From contig JAEZCV010000099.1 in assembly GCA_023429985.1 (NCBI GenBank), positions 1 through 38,126 of the forward strand: 38,126 nucleotides of DNA, read 5' to 3'. Below are positions 1 to 8,547 of the stretch, piece by piece. The stretch comes from Bacteroidota bacterium (GTDB taxonomy: Bacteria; Bacteroidota; Bacteroidia; Chitinophagales; Chitinophagaceae). The first letter of the stretch is position 1. Every line of letters begins with the position of its first letter. The notes under the pieces are model-generated. The model ran no database searches. It saw only the letters and a list, made by a program, of their open reading frames with translations, and had not been told where the DNA came from. A program made the position numbers and the translations under genes.

Positions 1-310
1 CTTCATGGTAATCTTTACGATAAGCGTATTTGGAAATTTTAAAAGGAGCGGTTGCCTGTTGTTCAGGAAAATAATTTTTAATAAGCGTGATCACCGAACG
101 AGCGCCGGGAACCAGTTTAGATGGATCCACACGCATGTCGAAATGGTTTTCCATGTATTTCATTCCGCCATGAAAACCCTTGTTCAGCCAGTGTTCCAGC
201 CTTCGCTCATCTTCATCAAGCTTCACTGCCCGGGCAATACCGCAATAATCGAATCCGGATGCCAGGGCCAACTGCTTTATAAAGGATGAATATGTTGAAG
301 GAGTGCGCAT
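1..310 (-). CDS. queG: Epoxyqueuosine reductase QueG, N-terminal part (runs off the left edge)
   Basis: The leftward frame opens at an ATG (308-310) and stays open to the window edge, giving the first 103 residues. The translation carries the conserved QueG N-terminus: a Gly-Phe-Asp-Tyr-Cys-Gly-Ile-Ala segment near residue 20, a Met-Lys-Tyr-Met segment with downstream Phe-Asp-x-Arg-x-Asp-Pro, a Leu-Val-Pro-Gly-Ala stretch and an Asn-Tyr-Phe-Pro motif. QueG is a cobalamin- and Fe-S-dependent enzyme that reduces epoxyqueuosine to queuosine in the wobble position of certain tRNAs. The cobalamin and ferredoxin-like cluster regions lie outside the window. It is divergent from the exported-protein operon beginning at 462, with 151 bp between. 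Family assignment is confident; intactness cannot be judged. Confidence 0.93.
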   Translation of the reverse strand, partial: MRTPSTYSSFIKQLALASGFDYCGIARAVKLDEDERRLEHWLNKGFHGGMKYMENHFDMRVDPSKLVPGARSVITLIKNYFPEQQATAPFKISKYAYRKDYHE

Positions 311-461
311 TAAAACTTAACAAAATTGCTTTATAATCCTAAGACTGTCAATTATTTGCCAAAACAACTAAGTAAATACACTTATGTTTTGTTTTCAATG
401 CTTGAAATTTTATAATAATTGCTGAATTAATTCCATTTTGGGCAGGTTCAAAACTAACTAC

Positions 462-2474
462 ATGAGAAAATTATTCCTGCTGCTAGGCAGTTTCTGGGCT
501 TTACAGAGTTTTTCCCAGAATGAAGTTCCTTTCCCCAAATTCGGAAAAGTTACATTAAAAGAACTCCAAAATAAAGTGTATAGTATCGATAGCCAGGCCA
601 AAGCGGTAGTGCTGCAGGATGTGGGTGTTGCTTCTATAGAAGGAAATTCCAAAGGTTGGTTCTCAATCGTTCTTAAGCGTCATAAGATCGTTCATATATT
701 AAAGCAGAGTGGTTACAGCCTGGCTAATGTTGAAGTGCCATTATACCGCAACAGTAATAATGATGAAGAACGTATTTCCAACATTAAAGCTGTTACCTAT
801 AATATTGAAAATGGCAAGCTGGTTCAAACAAAAATGGATAAGAGCAATTTGTTTACTGAAAATGTAAGCAAGAGCAGGATACTGAAGAAGTTTACCATTC
901 CCAATGTAAAAGAGGGAAGTATTATTGAATACCAGTATGAAGTGAATTCAGAATTTTTCAGCAGCCTGGATCCCTGGTATTTTCAAACATCTGTTCCCGT
1001 TTTATGGAGCGAGTTTACTTTTAACCTTCCCGGTTTCTTTACTTATGCGCCTTTGTTAAAAGGATACCTGCCTCTAAGCTTTACAGAAAGGAAGGAACGT
1101 ACCAATTATTTTTCTGTTACCGACCGCGGAGGAGCAGGAGCTGCAGAAAATTATAGTTTTTCTGCTCCAGTTACTGATTTGCGCTGGGGAATGATTAATG
1201 TGCCTGCACTTGAAACCGAAAGTTTTACAAGTTCTATTCGTAATCACACTTCAAGGCTGGAATTTCAGCTCCTTGCCCAGGGACAACCATTAAAAGCTTA
1301 TAGTTACCAGAAGAACTGGTTTGAATTAACCAGGAGCCTGATGCAATCTGAAAGTTTTGGTGAAGTACTTAATTCAGATTCATGGGTAAGTGATGAAATG
1401 AAACCTGCTTTTGCAAATTTTACCAACCAGGAAGAAAAGGCCAGGAAGATCTTTGAGTTTGTAAGAGATAATTTTACCTGCCTCGGAAATTCCGGCGGTA
1501 TTTATATGACCGAATCCCTGAAAAATACAATTAAGAATCGCAAGGGATATGTTTCCGATATCAACCTGGTGCTTGCCGGCTTATTAAAACACAACCAGCT
1601 GGATGCCTCACCTGTTATTTTAAGTACAACAGGTCATGGTTTTGTTCATGATGCCTACCCCGACCTTTCAAGCTATAATTATGTAGTTATCAGGTTAAAA
1701 TTAAATGGTAAAGAATACTGGCTGGATGCAAGTGATCCTTTGCTTGGCTTTAATCATATTCTCCCTAATTGCTACAATGGTAGTGCAAGAATTATTGGTG
1801 ATGAATACGGAGAAATTATTATGAATTCGAGAAATTACGAGGAGTCATCTACAAGTATGGTCATTCTTGCAAATGATAATAAAGGCAAATGGGTGGGAAG
1901 TGTAAGTTATGTTCCGGGAAAATTTGAATCTTATAACGACAGGAGAGAGATCAGGGAAAAAGGTGTTGATCCTTATTTAAAAGAAATTGAAAAAAGCTTT
2001 GGCGGTGATGTTACCATTTCAGAACCCGTTTTGGATTCTTTAAAAAGTTATGATAATTCAATTTTTATCAGGTATGGTTTGAACATGAATCTTTCTGATG
2101 AAAGCCTTATCTATATTAATCCCATGTTTGGTGAACAATGGAAAAAAAATCCATTTGCTTCTGCTAAAAGAAGTTACCCGGTTGAAATTCCATATGCCAT
2201 TGATGAAACGCATACAGTGACCATGGAAGTACCTGCGGGGTATGAAGTTGATGAACTTCCTAAGCAAATGATGTTGAAACTCGATGAAGAAGGAAGTGGA
2301 TTTTTCGAATACAGGCTTTCTCATTCAGGGTCCACCATTTCTTTCAGGTCGCGATTGAAGCTGAACAAAACATTTTTTATGCCTGAAGAATATGATGTTT
2401 TGCGTGAGTTTTTTGCCATTTTAGTGAAAAAACATTCAGAACAAATTGTATTTAAAAAGATAGCTAAGCCATGA
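462..2474 (+). CDS. Exported DUF3857/transglutaminase-like protein, catalytic residues lost
   Basis: A 670-residue protein with a signal peptide (residues 1-19, ending Ser-Phe-Ser-Gln). I start it at the ATG at 462, because an upstream in-frame TTG at 438 would add a non-hydrophobic extension before the signal peptide. The N-terminal half fits DUF3857 and the middle fits the transglutaminase-like fold. Where active relatives have Gly-Tyr-Gly-Asp-Cys-Lys this protein has Gly-Tyr-Val-Ser-Asp-Ile (residues 362-367), so the nucleophilic cysteine is gone. The histidine position (Phe-Asn-His in the neighbour) reads Tyr-Asn-Tyr, while the later Trp-Leu-Asp is kept. It is probably a non-catalytic, periplasmic or outer-membrane-associated protein. 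Its stop overlaps the start of the next gene by 4 bp (ATGA), so the two are probably co-translated. A TATGTTTT sequence at 383-390 may be a weak -7 box. Confidence 0.85.
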   Translation: MRKLFLLLGSFWALQSFSQNEVPFPKFGKVTLKELQNKVYSIDSQAKAVVLQDVGVASIEGNSKGWFSIVLKRHKIVHILKQSGYSLANVEVPLYRNSNNDEERISNIKAVTYNIENGKLVQTKMDKSNLFTENVSKSRILKKFTIPNVKEGSIIEYQYEVNSEFFSSLDPWYFQTSVPVLWSEFTFNLPGFFTYAPLLKGYLPLSFTERKERTNYFSVTDRGGAGAAENYSFSAPVTDLRWGMINVPALETESFTSSIRNHTSRLEFQLLAQGQPLKAYSYQKNWFELTRSLMQSESFGEVLNSDSWVSDEMKPAFANFTNQEEKARKIFEFVRDNFTCLGNSGGIYMTESLKNTIKNRKGYVSDINLVLAGLLKHNQLDASPVILSTTGHGFVHDAYPDLSSYNYVVIRLKLNGKEYWLDASDPLLGFNHILPNCYNGSARIIGDEYGEIIMNSRNYEESSTSMVILANDNKGKWVGSVSYVPGKFESYNDRREIREKGVDPYLKEIEKSFGGDVTISEPVLDSLKSYDNSIFIRYGLNMNLSDESLIYINPMFGEQWKKNPFASAKRSYPVEIPYAIDETHTVTMEVPAGYEVDELPKQMMLKLDEEGSGFFEYRLSHSGSTISFRSRLKLNKTFFMPEEYDVLREFFAILVKKHSEQIVFKKIAKP

Positions 2475-4384
2475 GAATATTTTTGATCCTTTTATTTTCT
2501 TTCCTGCTGTTTAAAGTTCATGCAGGCGACATAAAATACCCTGTTAGCCAGATTCCAAAGAATCTGATGGAAAATGCAAATGTTGTTTTCCGATACGATG
2601 TGAATCAATACCAGCTTAATAGCCTGGAGGAAGCGGTTTATAAGAATATTGTAGTAATAACGGTATTGAATGAAAAAGGCCGTCATCATGCGCAGATGGT
2701 TGTTAATTATAACAAGTTGAGTAAAGTGTTGCAATTTGAAGGTGCTTTATATGATGCAGCCGGAAACCAGTTAAAGAAATTAAAGTCCAAAGAAATTGGC
2801 GACTACAGTGCAGTGAGCGAAATAAGTATAATGGAGGACAGTCGTGTTAAAGTTCATGATTTTAACTATCATACTTATCCATATACTGTGGAGTACGAGG
2901 TGGAACAGAAATATTATTCAACATTTTTTATTCCGGCCTGGTTTCCTCAAACTGCACCGGGAGTGGCTGTTCAGCAAAGTTCTTATGAGTTCCTGGCGCC
3001 AGCGGATTACAAACTTCAGTATAAAGCCTTTAATTATAATGGCAAGCCCCAGGTTTCAAATAAAGGTAAACTCACTTCCATGCTATGGGAAGCCAAGGAT
3101 CTGCCCGTTGTAAAATTGCAGTATGCTTCTCCCAACTGGAGGGAGCTCACCACCTCTGTAAGTTTTTCACCTTCCGAATACCAGATGGAAGGTTATAAAG
3201 GAAAAGGAACAAGCTGGGTGGATTATGGAAAATTCCAGATAGCCTTGCATGAAGGAAGAGATAAGCTTCCTGAAAATATTGTTGAAAAGGTACAGGCGCT
3301 TACTTCCGGCTTAACCACCGATAAGGAAAAGATCAAGGCCATATATGAATTCATGCAGCAGAATACCAGGTATATAAGTGTGCAGCTTGGCATTGGCGGA
3401 TGGCAGCCTTTCGAAGCTACTTATGTTGCAGCAAAAGGATATGGCGACTGTAAAGCACTTTCCAATTATATGTACAGCCTTCTAAAAGCTGTGAATATCA
3501 GGTCGCATTATGCTTTGATTCGTGCCGGTCAAAGCGGGAACGACAGGTTTATGATGGAAGATTTTCCTTCAAACCAGTTTAACCACATGGTGCTATGTGT
3601 TCCCCTGGCAAAAGATACCATGTGGCTGGAATGTACCAGCCAGACCGATCCGGCAGGTTATATGGGAGCATTTACGGGCAATAGAAAAGCCCTGATAATA
3701 ACTGAGGAGGGAGGGAAGCTTGTTTCAACCCCACGGTATGGGTTAAACGAAAATCTCCAGCTAAGAAAATTAAATGCAAAATTGAACGAAGAGGGTTCAT
3801 TGCAAATGAATGTGCTTACCACCTATAAAGGAATTCAGCAAGACCAGGTAGCGCAGCTGGTGAATAATTATGGAAAAGAAAAGATCCAGAAATATCTGCA
3901 GGAACGATTCAGTCTTGCAACGTACGAGATCAATTCATTTAACTATAAGCTCGAAAAATCGGCCCTTCCCGAGGTAACAGAAACTCTTGCTATTTCCGTT
4001 CCTTCTTATGCCAATGTAAGTGGTAAAAGATTATTTATTGTTCCGAATATACTCAATCGCGGAGGTATGCGCCTTGATGTGGATACAGCCCGCAAAGTTG
4101 ATTTTGTTTTTAATGATGAATACAGGGATGAGGACCGTGTTGAAATAGAAATCCCGGAAGGATATACTATCGAATCTCAATCTGAACCGGTAAATCTTAA
4201 AACAAAATACGGCAGCTATACGGCCTCCAGTAAAGTTGAAGGTAATAAGATCATTTACACCAGGATAGTTGAAAAGTATTCCGGGCGCTTCCCTGCAAAA
4301 GAAGGCGCCGACATCGCAGCGTTTTACGAGGAAATGTTTAAGTCCGACAGGTCAAGACTTGTTTTTGTGAAATCAACGGAATAA
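2471..4384 (+). CDS. Exported DUF3857/transglutaminase-like protein, catalytically intact
   Basis: A 637-residue protein with a signal peptide (residues 1-18, ending Val-His-Ala). DUF3857 covers roughly residues 50-230. The transglutaminase-like domain follows, with Cys327 in Gly-Tyr-Gly-Asp-Cys-Lys, His372 in Phe-Asn-His and an acidic residue at Glu387 in Trp-Leu-Glu-Cys-Thr, so the cysteine-protease-like triad is plausible. The C-terminal part is beta-rich. It starts inside the stop codon of the preceding paralogous gene, which lacks the cysteine and histidine, so this looks like an enzyme/pseudoenzyme pair. Such proteins are common in Bacteroidota but their substrates are not established; peptide hydrolysis or cross-linking in the cell envelope is possible. 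It ends exactly where the inverted-repeat element begins. Confidence 0.88.
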   Translation: MRIFLILLFSFLLFKVHAGDIKYPVSQIPKNLMENANVVFRYDVNQYQLNSLEEAVYKNIVVITVLNEKGRHHAQMVVNYNKLSKVLQFEGALYDAAGNQLKKLKSKEIGDYSAVSEISIMEDSRVKVHDFNYHTYPYTVEYEVEQKYYSTFFIPAWFPQTAPGVAVQQSSYEFLAPADYKLQYKAFNYNGKPQVSNKGKLTSMLWEAKDLPVVKLQYASPNWRELTTSVSFSPSEYQMEGYKGKGTSWVDYGKFQIALHEGRDKLPENIVEKVQALTSGLTTDKEKIKAIYEFMQQNTRYISVQLGIGGWQPFEATYVAAKGYGDCKALSNYMYSLLKAVNIRSHYALIRAGQSGNDRFMMEDFPSNQFNHMVLCVPLAKDTMWLECTSQTDPAGYMGAFTGNRKALIITEEGGKLVSTPRYGLNENLQLRKLNAKLNEEGSLQMNVLTTYKGIQQDQVAQLVNNYGKEKIQKYLQERFSLATYEINSFNYKLEKSALPEVTETLAISVPSYANVSGKRLFIVPNILNRGGMRLDVDTARKVDFVFNDEYRDEDRVEIEIPEGYTIESQSEPVNLKTKYGSYTASSKVEGNKIIYTRIVEKYSGRFPAKEGADIAAFYEEMFKSDRSRLVFVKSTE

Positions 4385-4528
4385 TAGAACGCGGATGAAC
4401 TGATTAGGCAGATTTGAGCAGTTTTATCGTCAATCAATTTAATCCTTTGATTGCCGACCTCTTAAAGAACCTTGGTTAAAAGAATTTTATAAGTCATCAT
4501 TTGCTTAATCAGTTCATCGGCGTTCTAT
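4384..4528. repeat. 145-bp element with 27-bp terminal inverted repeats between convergent genes
   Basis: The arms 4384-4410 and 4502-4528 are inverted copies matching at 25 of 27 positions. An inner hairpin pairs CAATCAA (4431-4437) with TTGATTG (4447-4453), and a short palindrome AACCTTGGTT lies near 4470. The element fills the whole gap between two convergent stop codons. It encodes no protein, so it resembles a MITE or large extragenic palindrome. It would fold into a long hairpin in either transcript and could act as a bidirectional terminator. No target-site duplication is evident. Confidence 0.75.
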
Positions 4529-4530
4529 AT

Positions 4531-5601
4531 TTAATTGCAACCGGAACCAGGTTTTATCTGTTCCTCCACAGCTTCTCGGATCTTTTCAAAGGTTTCCATC
4601 TTTTGTTCCGATTGTATTTCTTTGGTCATAACAATCATAACATAGCTACGGCACCAGTCAACCACAGGCCATACACCATACATGCCCGGCGAGCTGATTA
4701 CCGAAGCTTCTTCGCCTTTTCCATCAACAGCCCAGCTTCCCATGGTATATGCAAAGTTTTTGGCAGCCTTGGGAGCATATTTAATATCATCCATCATGGC
4801 ATGGATCTTTCGCATTTCTTTTACCGAAGTTTCGGAAAGAATTTGTTTGCCTTCGAGGTTGCCGTTATTCAACAGCATTTGTAAGAAACGGATCATGTCA
4901 CTTGCATTGGAACGTGCCCCGGTTGCCGGGTTCAAACCCGATCCATCCATTGTACTGAAAGATGTTTTGGTCATCTTCATCGGGTTGAACAATCGCTGCT
5001 TGATCACCTGGTCGAACCTGCGTTTAGTAACCACTTCAATAATTCTTCCTGCTATGGTCATGCCTGCACTTGAGTACCTGAACTCCGTTCCGGGGTTGGT
5101 TTGAATTTCTTTTTTAGCATAAGAAGCCGCTTCTGTTTCAAGGCTTTCAAATTTTCCTTCCATTAATTTTTCACCTGCCCTTATACCGGTAAAATGTGTG
5201 AGACAATGCCTGATGGTTATATAATTTTTGCCATACGTACTGAAAATGGGAAGATAATCGGCTACCTTATCATCAAGCGAAAGTTTGCCTTCATCTACCA
5301 AAACCATAATCATGGCAGCCGTAAGCCACTGGCTGGCCAGGGCAAGCGGGGCATCATTTTTAATTCCCATCTCACCCATTTCTTTTTTAAACAGGATGGT
5401 GTCTTTCCAAACGAGTGCAACAACATCATTACCCAACGTTTTTTGCTGGCCTGAAAGCAAGGTATTGAGTTCCGGAAAATCTTCAACCCCATGTTCTCTT
5501 TTATTTTTTTTCGACCCCTGGGCATCTGCAGTCTGCATAAATAGCATGAAAACCATAAGCAGACTGAATCTTAGGCAGTTATTGGTTAAATTGTATGACA
5601 T
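4531..5601 (-). CDS. Beta-lactamase-family (serine hydrolase-like) exported protein without a recognisable SxxK
   Basis: Starting at the ATG at 5599-5601, the 356-residue protein has a signal peptide of about 27 residues (ending Thr-Ala-Asp-Ala-Gln). An upstream in-frame alternative would put 15 extra residues before it. The fold is that of class C beta-lactamase/esterase proteins: the Leu-Thr-Ala-Ala helix followed by Val-Asp-Glu-Gly-Lys-Leu, the Leu-Thr-His-x-Thr-Gly-Ile segment, a Tyr-Ser-Ser motif at residues 176-178 in place of Tyr-x-Asn, and a late Ser-Ser-Pro-Gly-Met-Tyr-Gly. At the SxxK position the sequence reads Leu-Ala-Ser-Gln (88-91), so both the usual serine and the lysine appear replaced. 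That alignment is by eye. It is either inactive or uses altered chemistry. It is convergent with the DUF3857 operon and divergent from clpB. Confidence 0.8.
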   Translation of the reverse strand: MSYNLTNNCLRFSLLMVFMLFMQTADAQGSKKNKREHGVEDFPELNTLLSGQQKTLGNDVVALVWKDTILFKKEMGEMGIKNDAPLALASQWLTAAMIMVLVDEGKLSLDDKVADYLPIFSTYGKNYITIRHCLTHFTGIRAGEKLMEGKFESLETEAASYAKKEIQTNPGTEFRYSSAGMTIAGRIIEVVTKRRFDQVIKQRLFNPMKMTKTSFSTMDGSGLNPATGARSNASDMIRFLQMLLNNGNLEGKQILSETSVKEMRKIHAMMDDIKYAPKAAKNFAYTMGSWAVDGKGEEASVISSPGMYGVWPVVDWCRSYVMIVMTKEIQSEQKMETFEKIREAVEEQIKPGSGCN

Positions 5602-5634
5602 AATTTCTTTTAATCCGGGTTGGTTTATTGTTTG

Positions 5635-5662
5635 CAAACATAGCATCCGGATAGATCAGCAA
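5635..5662 (-). promoter_or_regulatory. Candidate Bacteroidota promoter for the beta-lactamase-like gene
   Basis: On the minus strand a TATGTTTG box (5642-5635) matches TAnnTTTG exactly, with TTG 17 nt upstream (5662-5660). It would start transcription near 5629, giving a leader of about 28 nt to the ATG at 5601. Placement fits; activity is inferred. Confidence 0.4.
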
Positions 5663-5701
5663 TATAAAACGAAAAACTTCTAAAGAAATTAAAATAATCA
5701 T

Positions 5702-8341
5702 ATGAACCTTTCAAATTTTACCATAAAAGCTGCCGAGATCATTCAGCAATCGCAGCAACTGGCTTTCAATCATGGAAACGCCAATATTGAAACCGATCAC
5801 ATGCTAAAGGCCTTGCTCGATCAACAGGATTCACCGGTGGAATTCCTTTTAAAGAAGAACGCCGTTAATATAGCACAACTCGAGTCGAAGCTTGACCAGC
5901 AATTGGAAAAACTTCCCAAAGTAAGTGGCGAACCGGCACAAAGTATTTCACGCGATGCCAACAATGTGATCCTGCGTGCAGGTGCTGCTCTTAAATCATT
6001 TAAAGATGAATTTATTACACCCGAACATTTACTTCTTGCAATCGTGCAGGGAAATGATAATACGGCAAAGCTTTTAAAAGATTTTGGATTAACTGAAAAG
6101 GGCCTGGTAGCTGCCATTAATGACCTGCGAAAAGGAAGTACAGTTACTTCCCAAACCCAGGAAACACAATTCAATGCTTTAAATAAATACGCCAAGAACC
6201 TGAATGAAATGGCCAGGCAGGGCAAACTCGATCCTGTAATTGGTCGTGATGAAGAAATACGCAGAACCTTACATATTCTTACACGAAGAAGTAAGAACAA
6301 TCCCATTTTAGTTGGTGAACCGGGTGTTGGTAAAACAGCTATTGCTGAAGGTCTTGCCATGCGCATTGTAAATGGTGATGTACCCGAAAATCTTAAATCA
6401 AAAATTATTTATGCATTGGATATGGGCCAGCTTATTGCTGGTGCAAAATATAAAGGCGAGTTTGAAGAAAGACTGAAAGGTGTTGTGAAAGAAGTATCGG
6501 GCAGCGATGGTGAGATCATTTTATTCATAGATGAAATTCATACTCTTGTTGGTGCCGGTGGTGGTGAAGGTGCCATGGATGCAGCCAACATATTAAAGCC
6601 CGCGCTTGCAAGAGGTGAACTGAGAGCCGTAGGCGCCACTACATTAAATGAATACCAGAAATTCTTTGAAAAAGATAAGGCGCTGGAACGTCGCTTTCAG
6701 AAAGTGTTGATTGATGAACCAGGTATTGAAGATGCCATTTCCATCTTGCGTGGGTTGAAGGACAGGTATGAAACCCATCACCATGTAAGAATAAAAGATG
6801 AAGCAATTATTGCAGCAGTTGAACTTTCGGTTCGCTATGTAACCGATCGCTTTCTGCCCGACAAAGCTATTGACCTGATAGATGAAAGTGCAGCCAAGCT
6901 AAGGCTGGAAATGAACAGTATGCCCGAAGAACTGGATAAACTGGAAAGGCAGATCAGGCAACTTGAAATTGAAAGAGAAGCCATCAAACGTGAGAATGAT
7001 GATTATAAATTAAAGGACCTCAATACCAATCTTGCCAACCTTGCTGTGGAAAGAGATACATTAAAAGCCAAATGGCAGGAAGAAAAAGAGCTGGTGGAAA
7101 AGATACAGACCTCCAAAGCCGATATTGAAGCACTGAAGCAGGAAGCAGAGCAGGCCGAAAGAGAAGGCGATTATGGCAAGGTGGCTGAGATAAGATATGG
7201 TAAGATCAAAGAACGCGAAGAAGGTATCAATAAATTGCAGGCACAGCTCAACGAACTTAGTGTAAACAGTCGCAGGTTGATGAAGGAAGAAGTTGATGCT
7301 GAAGATATTGCTGAAAGTGTTGCAAAAGCTACGGGCATTCCCGTTAGTAAAATGCTACAAAGTGAAAGAGAAAAATTGCTGAACCTGGAAGATGAATTAC
7401 ACAGGCGCGTTATCGGCCAGGAAGAAGCCATTACCGCTGTTGCCGATGCCGTAAGAAGAAGCAGGGCCGGATTGCAGGATCCGCGTAAACCCATTGGATC
7501 TTTTATCTTTTTGGGTACCACCGGTGTAGGTAAAACCGAACTGGCAAAGGCACTTGCAGGTTATTTATTTGATGATGAACACATGCTTACCAGGATCGAT
7601 ATGAGTGAATACCAGGAAAAGCATTCTGTTTCGAGGCTTGTAGGTGCTCCTCCGGGATATGTAGGATACGACGAAGGCGGACAACTTACAGAAGCTGTGC
7701 GCAGAAAACCCTACCAGGTAGTTCTGCTCGATGAAATTGAAAAAGCACATCCCGATGTATGGAACATTTTATTGCAGGTGCTCGACGATGGCCGACTTAC
7801 AGATAATAAAGGGAGGGTGGTGAATTTTAAAAATACCATCATCATTATGACTTCCAATATGGGTAGTGATATTATCCAGGATAATTTTGCAAGTGTAAAT
7901 GAATCCAATCTTTCAGAATTGGTGGATAAAACAAAGGCGGAAGTGATGGTGAGGTTAAGAGAAACCATCAGGCCTGAATTTTTGAACAGGATAGACGAGA
8001 TCATTTTGTTTCAGCCATTGATGAAAAAAGAGATCCGTGGAATCATCAGGATTCAGTTGGAAGATCTAAGAAAACTGGTGGCGCAAAGCGGAATTCACCT
8101 GGAGTTTTCCGATTATCTTCTTGACTATCTTGCCGAAAATGGTTTCGATCCCCAATTTGGCGCACGGCCATTGAAGCGACTGATTCAAAAGCAGCTTGTA
8201 AATACATTAAGTAAAAAGATCCTTGCAGGCGAAGTAGATAAAAATGAACCTGTATTGATAGATGTTTTTGATAACATGGTGGTATTCCGGAACACAGTTT
8301 CATCTACCAACAATGAAAAGGAGTTGCATCACACTCAATAA
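5702..8341 (+). CDS. clpB: ATP-dependent disaggregase ClpB
   Basis: An 879-residue Hsp100 chaperone, slightly longer than E. coli ClpB (857). In order it has an N-terminal Clp_N repeat domain (about 1-145), a first AAA+ module with Walker A at 205-212 and Walker B Leu-Phe-Ile-Asp-Glu, the long coiled-coil middle domain (about 405-525) that separates ClpB from ClpA/ClpC, and a second AAA+ module with Walker A at 605-612 and Leu-Leu-Asp-Glu-Ile-Glu. The C-terminal D2-small domain has Phe-Asp-Pro-Gln-Phe-Gly-Ala-Arg-Pro-Leu. It threads aggregated proteins through its hexameric pore together with DnaK in the cytoplasm. It is monocistronic: a divergent gene lies upstream and a strong terminator directly downstream. 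No CIRCE element or clear -7 box is seen in the 100 bp upstream. Confidence 0.98.
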   Translation: MNLSNFTIKAAEIIQQSQQLAFNHGNANIETDHMLKALLDQQDSPVEFLLKKNAVNIAQLESKLDQQLEKLPKVSGEPAQSISRDANNVILRAGAALKSFKDEFITPEHLLLAIVQGNDNTAKLLKDFGLTEKGLVAAINDLRKGSTVTSQTQETQFNALNKYAKNLNEMARQGKLDPVIGRDEEIRRTLHILTRRSKNNPILVGEPGVGKTAIAEGLAMRIVNGDVPENLKSKIIYALDMGQLIAGAKYKGEFEERLKGVVKEVSGSDGEIILFIDEIHTLVGAGGGEGAMDAANILKPALARGELRAVGATTLNEYQKFFEKDKALERRFQKVLIDEPGIEDAISILRGLKDRYETHHHVRIKDEAIIAAVELSVRYVTDRFLPDKAIDLIDESAAKLRLEMNSMPEELDKLERQIRQLEIEREAIKRENDDYKLKDLNTNLANLAVERDTLKAKWQEEKELVEKIQTSKADIEALKQEAEQAEREGDYGKVAEIRYGKIKEREEGINKLQAQLNELSVNSRRLMKEEVDAEDIAESVAKATGIPVSKMLQSEREKLLNLEDELHRRVIGQEEAITAVADAVRRSRAGLQDPRKPIGSFIFLGTTGVGKTELAKALAGYLFDDEHMLTRIDMSEYQEKHSVSRLVGAPPGYVGYDEGGQLTEAVRRKPYQVVLLDEIEKAHPDVWNILLQVLDDGRLTDNKGRVVNFKNTIIIMTSNMGSDIIQDNFASVNESNLSELVDKTKAEVMVRLRETIRPEFLNRIDEIILFQPLMKKEIRGIIRIQLEDLRKLVAQSGIHLEFSDYLLDYLAENGFDPQFGARPLKRLIQKQLVNTLSKKILAGEVDKNEPVLIDVFDNMVVFRNTVSSTNNEKELHHTQ

Positions 8342-8346
8342 TACAG

Positions 8347-8373
8347 AACCCCGTTTTAATAACGGGGTTTTTT
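8347..8373 (+). terminator. Intrinsic terminator of clpB
   Basis: A perfect 9-bp stem AACCCCGTT/AACGGGGTT (8347-8355 and 8361-8369) has a 5-nt loop and runs into six Ts, 6 nt after the clpB stop codon. Confidence 0.9.
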
Positions 8374-8547
8374 CATCCAGTCAATATCCAGAAAACCTTT
8401 TTCTTCTATATCGTGTGAAGTAATCAACAATTCTTTATTCATTAATGATAAGGGATGAAGGTTAATAGGAATAAGGGTTTACTTTTAAATTCCCTATAAA
8501 CAGGCATTGCGTTTTTTAAAACTGCAGCGAATCATTCAATTTCATTG

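Noticed and set aside
4920..4945. GGTTCAAACC segment resembling a tRNA T-arm.
   Set aside because: It lies inside the beta-lactamase-like coding sequence, and no acceptor or anticodon stem can be formed around it.
5821..6366. Long leftward frame inside clpB.
   Set aside because: It is antisense to the conserved AAA+ domain, with Ser/Leu/Arg-rich composition typical of a shadow frame.
8356..8442. Leftward 28-codon frame overlapping the clpB terminator, with a protein-like beginning.
   Set aside because: Its last codons lie in the terminator stem, it has no promoter, and its length is within chance; kept out unless conserved.
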